Position numbers and translations under genes: made by a program. The notes below the pieces were generated by a model, which saw only the letters and a list, made by a program, of their open reading frames with translations, made no database searches and was not told the origin of the DNA. 64,000 nt of DNA, taken from positions 1,798,001-1,862,000 of the forward strand of contig MQVO02000005.1 of NCBI GenBank assembly GCA_001986395.2. The letters run 5' to 3'. Below are positions 60,301 through 64,000 of the stretch, piece by piece (the first letter of the stretch is position 1; the number at the start of each line of letters is the position of its first letter). This DNA comes from Irpex lacteus. Taxonomy: Eukaryota; Basidiomycota; Agaricomycetes; Polyporales; Irpicaceae.

Positions 60301-61493
60301 TGCTGCAGGACGCAGCAGATACTCGCACCGACCTCGGGTCACTCTGGATGGAGATTGACGAGTTGGCCACAGAGGACAACCCTATTCTCGAGACCATTGA
60401 GGAACAGCGAAGAGAAGAACGGCAACGTTCTGACCTCTGGATGGAACGACTGGGCTTACGCCCCGAGGAAGAGGCGGCTGATGAGGTCAGCCCTTGGACA
60501 GAACCAAACCCAGACTGGGAGTATGCAAGGGGCCTAGTTGTCCACCGACAACAGATGTTGGAAAGAGAGCGACTAGAGTCGCTTGAGGAGAGCGCGGAGG
60601 ATGAGCCCCCCGCGTTGCAAGACATATCTGATACTGAGGACGATGAGAGCGTGGCTGACGGCCACGAAGAAGCGTCCACCGAGGAAGAGGACTCGCCAGC
60701 GGTGGTATGGCTGTATGCTACCCCTCCCCAATCACCGGAGGAATCCGAGATTGGATCACCACCATCCTCGGCCTACGGGGATGCTGAAGACGAAGAGGAG
60801 GGGGCAACCCCTCATGACGAGCAACCACCCGCGGAGCTGTATCACTCAAGTGATGAAGAGCTCTATTGGCAGCACGTCGCTGACGTCGACGGAGTGGAGG
60901 TCCCCCATGGGCCCCCCACCGAACTCATGGACGGCATGAGGGTGGACGCCGACGCTAACGCATCGCTGAGGAGCATGACAGAGGAGCGAGGACAGCGAGC
61001 TGCCATGAGGGTCACGGGACAAGCTCGTCCCAGACCCAGCCTACCATCTCGTTGTGTCACGATAAGTGGCAGTATCAACGGTTTGAAAGGGGTGATACTG
61101 CTCGACAGCGGATCGAGCATTAACGCAATAAGCCCCGCGTTTGCTACTGTGGCAAACATAAGCGGGTTCCCGCTGGAGAAACCGATAGGACTCCAGCTGG
61201 GGTGCGTAGGAAGCCGATCAAAGATCAACTACGGCACCGAGCAATCACTCACCGTAGGGAACTCGAAGTTCCCCGTATACTTCGATGTGGTAAACATCGA
61301 CCACTACGACATGGTTCTGGGAATCCCGTTCATGAAAATGAACAAAGTCACGATGGACTTCGAGAAAGGGACCATCCGCTTCGGCACTACCCCAGTACCT
61401 TCGCTAGGGGGGGAGGAGGAGCCAAAGAAGATGACAAGAAGGGGATTGAAGGGCAAACAAAGGGAGACTCGAGCGACAAGTTCGAAGGAATGA
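57324..61493 (+). CDS. Gag-protease polyprotein of Ty3/Gypsy element, 1389 aa
   Basis: One uninterrupted frame. Residues 1-300 are charged, with a coiled-coil-like part at about 190-240. The capsid/gag domain lies at about 470-640 (FDEWLKGTARYFW, GELLSGPALEWYN and FVHEATIQLATYQFEE). An Arg-rich region precedes a zinc knuckle near 752: C-x2-C-x4-H-x4-H (CFKCNQMGHYASAH), with His in place of the usual last Cys. Then about 490 mostly acidic residues, an unusual insert, lead to the aspartic protease core ILLDSGSSINAIS near 1258 and GIPFMKMNK. The frame ends in TGA at 61491-61493, in frame with the first 55 or so codons of pol. Confidence 0.9.
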   Translation: MPNLPRPHSRDSHSRASSRQEPRTTRTQSSELRESDNPGEDDPDKTQKGRESQYSGNTVGSAQAQNGQRKTSSSTPMVDLRHIFNNVDPTTTDKREGKSAQVTGVLTDAIGKARERREAGRRSAENAAAGSSDRVEVGKGENPDVLNVKSNNVAAAPTVNAPDSSDTVAKADQTEKVVRRKPTREKLQEVQEIVQEAIKFLDGMRSECDRMRERQIEDVKTREQMEEQTNGIRADLQMLARTFHLDGGLPPEEAKPAESTPEVAVAQATITVEEPVEAVKVAPETVKKTQGPDESTRLERAGLTSGGRVVDTRYVDESGYGHGPLEYNTPHPPHRQGQNRQRFEERVRTRPGQPDDGDDSSSDDDQRGPHRGPSPDPYTARRRNRRYRDSDDEDEQQRTGLNPRFFVASAAGPRYAGNTSSASVMRHAAPAATLADNSERYIYQLFREVLHGRPDAFPHMSKQFKASPPRAYNGTDNVDVFDEWLKGTARYFWLIRFVGRENDTIRVFAIGELLSGPALEWYNAEVHDPLGNVKEWTFLEVIYELRKQFVHEATIQLATYQFEEVYYKASKGVAGLYAEMIKYARQMVERPSDYQFRRKFLKELPEEFSTAIMRNSRMTAENSTIDELYQEALIVENAERTAKIFQQQRSDRPRQRDNRNLPKGRNSTSFDKRNREADTRPERRDNRDNRFGRSDAARSAPVRKTNDRQRGGSKPTSRPAFGHSVSTPAPRARAEANPSSRDKGKGVDMTKVKCFKCNQMGHYASAHDQPGFRAMNESDPIENNDAEASGVHDPEDGVTVVDDRSDVDEVPDGTQYESDEHNVVQYEEYEFDNEYYDDSSSDNERYNAMSTDDIRAGGSSSRRQDVTSDDERSHATAESSHRIMPDTPLNEDNLDDMRRELEYDEFVEATRQTIETMHTSILVGYMRHLRIRRVIDMFITQTAILQAGDSLASNEDRGPLEGIDEFRDGLEEIPLAPMDRRRFQSLWTVVGSVLQDAADTRTDLGSLWMEIDELATEDNPILETIEEQRREERQRSDLWMERLGLRPEEEAADEVSPWTEPNPDWEYARGLVVHRQQMLERERLESLEESAEDEPPALQDISDTEDDESVADGHEEASTEEEDSPAVVWLYATPPQSPEESEIGSPPSSAYGDAEDEEEGATPHDEQPPAELYHSSDEELYWQHVADVDGVEVPHGPPTELMDGMRVDADANASLRSMTEERGQRAAMRVTGQARPRPSLPSRCVTISGSINGLKGVILLDSGSSINAISPAFATVANISGFPLEKPIGLQLGCVGSRSKINYGTEQSLTVGNSKFPVYFDVVNIDHYDMVLGIPFMKMNKVTMDFEKGTIRFGTTPVPSLGGEEEPKKMTRRGLKGKQRETRATSSKE

Positions 61494-61523
61494 CTAGAGG
61501 ATCCAGGGGAGAGATCTCCTGGA
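61491..61523 (+). promoter_or_regulatory. Candidate UGA readthrough signal between gag-protease and pol
   Basis: The stop TGA (61491-61493) is followed by CTAG, the known UGA-CUA-G leaky context. After exactly 8 nt a hairpin starts: nine base pairs between 61502-61510 and 61515-61523, including one G-U, closed by a GAGA tetraloop (61511-61514), a GNRA loop. Reading on in frame gives LEDPGERSP and then PTLRQQWLKEYEDMLSG, the conserved start of pol. Murine leukaemia virus uses the same 8-nt spacing at its gag-pol stop. Confidence 0.6.
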
Positions 61524-64000
61524 GCCCCCGAATCATCAAACTCCCTACACGTCCATCCCCCATCTCTACAGCTCAATAGTCAATCCACCAAATACAACGC
61601 CGAAGACATTCCCACATTGCGACAGCAATGGCTGAAAGAATACGAAGATATGTTATCGGGGTGCCCGAAAAACTGCCACCGATGAGGGAAATCAACCACA
61701 CGATACCCATCATCGACGAGAAACACCAATACCGATACCATACGCCCAGGTGCCCGGACGCACTGAAGCCTAAACTGCTGGAGAAAATCCAGCGATACGT
61801 GAGGGCTGGATGGTGGACGTTCCAGAATGTCCCCCAGGCAGCCCCCATGCTATGCCTGCCCAAAAAGGACGGGTCACTCCGCACCGTGTTCGATTGCCGG
61901 CAACGGAACGATAACACGATTCACGACGTCTCTCCGTTCCCAGACCAGGAACAAATAAGGATGGACGTCGCGCGGGCCAAGTACCGGTCGAAGATTGACT
62001 TGTCTGACGCGTACGAACAGGTGCGAATAGTACCTGAAGACGTGTGGAAGACGGCATTCTCGACGGTATATGGGACGATGCTGAGCCAAGTAATGCAACA
62101 AGGCGACTGCAACGCCCCATCCACATTCCAACGGTTGATGACACACATCTTCCGCGAGCACATCGGGAAGTTCCTGCACGTGTACCTCGACGACATATTC
62201 GTGTTCTCGGACACGATAGAGGAACACCAGGAACACCTCAGGGCGGTGTTCGAGTGTCTGCGAAAAGCAGAATTATACTTGAAGGCGTCGAAATGTGACT
62301 TGTACTCAGAAAGGACCGACTGCCTAGGTCACATTATCGACGAGCAGGGACTGCACGCAAGTGCAGATAAAATGGCGAAGATACGCGAATGGCGCACGCC
62401 AAGGGACTATGGAGACATCCAACGGTTCCTTGGTCTAGTGCAATACCTCGCGCACTTCATGCCTGATGTGTCGTCCTTCACGGGACCGTTGGCCGAGATA
62501 TCCAGAAATGGACATGCATTCCAGTGGAGACCCTTGCACGAAAAGTGCTTCCAGTCGATAAAAGACTTAGCGTGCAAGGTCCCTATACTCAAACCAGTGG
62601 ATCCCCGAACTGGGGAACCGATTTGGGTGATATGCGACGCCTCCGTATATGGAGTCGGCGCTGTGTACGGACAAGGACCTGAGTGGCACAACTGTCGCCC
62701 CGCAGGCTTCATGTCGAAGAAGTTCACAGCCGCACAACATGCGTATCGCGTGTTCGAGATAGAAATGATAGCCATATTGGAGGCCCTCCTTAAGTGGGAG
62801 GATAAGCTCCTAGGATATCCCATAACGATCGTCACCGATCACAAGGCCCTTGAGTTCTTTAAGACTCAAGCGAACTTCAATCCTCGGCAAACGAGGTGGA
62901 TGGAATATCTCGAACGCTTTAACTACAAGATCATGTATGTTAAAGGGGACTCGAATAGAGTCGCAGACTGCCTATCTAGGTACTACATCAACGACAAGGA
63001 TGGGGAAACCCATAACTATGACGACTACGTTAACGCGGACGCGCGATTCGACCCGGAAGGAGACGAATTGCCCCTGGAACGACGAGAGGAACTCCGGTCA
63101 GTACGACTGAGAAGGTCCCCGAGACACCTCGTCGCGAAGGAAGAGTTGGAAGAACGAAGAGCTGAGGCGCAGGAGCTCAAGGAGAACCAGGAGGATCCTA
63201 CGCCCACGGAGCATGACGAGGACGTAGAACCCCTGCCCCACAAGCTTCAGCGGATCCAGGAGATGGCGGAAGCCATCAAAATTGGGTACTCCAACGACGC
63301 GATGTTCAGTAAGGTGGCGAAAGCTCCCGAGGAACATCCCGCCTTCAGCGAGAGGGATGGTTACCTCTTCACTAAGAACCGCCTCGGTCAGGAGGTTATG
63401 TGCATACCCCGGGTTAAACTGGGGAACCGCGCCCTTATAGACGTTGTTATTGACAACGCTCACACCACCATAGGTCACTTCGGACACCGTAAGACGGGGG
63501 AGTACATCCGCCGCTGGTACTGGTGGCCGACGCTTGGCAACGACGTGCTCAAGTTCTGCCTGTCATGCGGAACCTGCCAGACAACCAAGCCGAGCAACCA
63601 AGCCCCAGCGGGACTGCTACACTCAATGCCGATCCCTACGTACCCCTGGCAGTCCATCTCCATGGACTTCTTGGGCCCGTTTCCCCCATGCCAAGGATTC
63701 GACTACCTATGGGTAGTGATGTGTCGACTCACGTCGACGGTACACTTAATCCCCACGACAACCAAGGTGAAGGCCAGCGAGCTCGCCTGGATGTACGTTA
63801 GGGACATAGTAAGGCTACATGGGGTAGCTGAATCGATCGTGAGCGACCGCGATTCGAAGTTCACGTCGGCCTTCTGGAAGGAAGTACACCGACTGCTGGG
63901 CACAAGGCTACTAATGTCGACAGCCTTCCATCCCCAGACGGATGGATCGACAGAACGGGCGAACCGTTCAATCATACAGGTGCTACGAGCCCTGGTAAAG
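61494..64000 (+). CDS. Pol polyprotein: reverse transcriptase, RNase H, integrase (partial)
   Basis: From the UGA the frame runs to EYEDMLSG, then a G4 run at 61658-61661 must be read as five G to continue as VPEKLPPMREINHTIP; from there one frame stays open to base 64000. Reverse transcriptase: LCLPKKDGSLRTVFDCRQ, KIDLSDAYEQV and the active site VYLDDIFVFSD. RNase H: WVICDASVYGVGAVYG and VTDHKALEFF. Integrase: zinc-binding H/H and FCLSCGTCQ, catalytic SMDFLGPFP, VSDRDSKFTSAFW and FHPQTDGSTERANRS. All catalytic residues are present. An acidic linker lies between RNase H and integrase. The C-terminal part, including any chromodomain, is outside the window. Confidence 0.88.

Larger units (their letters stand above)
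56948..64000 (+). mobile_element. Ty3/Gypsy LTR retrotransposon (3' end outside window)
   Basis: Begins with a putative 241-bp LTR (56948-57188), a leader, then a gag-protease frame and pol with reverse transcriptase, RNase H and integrase in Ty3/Gypsy order. Pol is open to base 64000, so the 3' LTR and target duplication cannot be seen. The element sits just after the RecQ-like gene. Apart from the UGA between gag and pol and a one-base shift early in pol, coding sequence is uninterrupted for 6.7 kb, so the copy is probably young. Confidence 0.9.

Noticed and set aside
59828..60679. 283-codon antisense ORF in the retrotransposon
   Set aside because: Ser/Arg-rich shadow of the acidic Gag insert on the opposite strand.
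1..64000. CRISPR arrays, operons, bacterial-type ribosome sites
   Set aside because: None seen; spliceosomal introns throughout show a eukaryotic genome.

Overview
The window looks like nuclear DNA of a basidiomycete fungus, most likely an Agaricomycete. Genes lie on both strands and are split by many short GT-AG introns (about 47-80 nt, a few near 140). The protein families are typical of mushrooms: polyporopepsin-type protease, F-box/LRR protein, MACPF protein, SSU1-type exporters, a Tat-SF1 homologue, a type II PI4-kinase and a fungal complex I subunit. Gene spans run from first to last coding base. Exons were read by eye from splice signals and reading-frame continuity; every model given as intact keeps one open frame.

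Layout. 1-10 kb: the 5' part of an MFS drug-transporter gene (cut by the window edge), a secreted aspartic protease, an F-box protein, then a gene-poor stretch holding a 491-bp hAT-like MITE with an exact 8-bp target duplication. 10-20.7 kb: beta-carbonic anhydrase, the first member of a membrane-protein family, a small secreted protein, a PAS-kinase-like protein kinase and a RING protein. 20.7-30.6 kb: five more members of that family. 31-45 kb: a MACPF protein, a disordered protein, a UPF0643-like protein, a complex I subunit, a CUS2/Tat-SF1 homologue and a 15-exon PI4-kinase II. 46-52 kb: two SSU1-like exporters around an ETHE1-like persulfide dioxygenase. 52-57 kb: a zinc-ribbon protein and a RecQ-like helicase. 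57-64 kb: a Ty3/Gypsy LTR retrotransposon running off the right edge.

The most unusual content is the family of six paralogues between 11.8 and 30.6 kb (called A-F here). Each has a signal peptide, an 8- or 10-cysteine ectodomain, a VPAWAYL-like motif, a Ser/Thr-rich stalk, a (usually Gly-rich) transmembrane helix and a short tail with a DPxTxP motif and, in most, a C-terminal Y-x-G-x-x-E-V/L. The shared exon design shows local duplication. I know similar proteins only as uncharacterised basidiomycete proteins. Two copies are broken close to the same conserved site.

The second is the retrotransposon: its gag-protease frame is separated from an in-frame pol only by a UGA in a UGA-CUA-G context, followed after 8 nt by a 9-bp hairpin with a GAGA loop, the layout of a stop-codon readthrough signal. 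The third is a tight array of nine ATTCGG motifs between the divergent exporter and dioxygenase genes. Three likely frameshifts (family gene A, the zinc-ribbon gene, pol) all fall in G-runs, so base-call error must be excluded before calling any of them decay.
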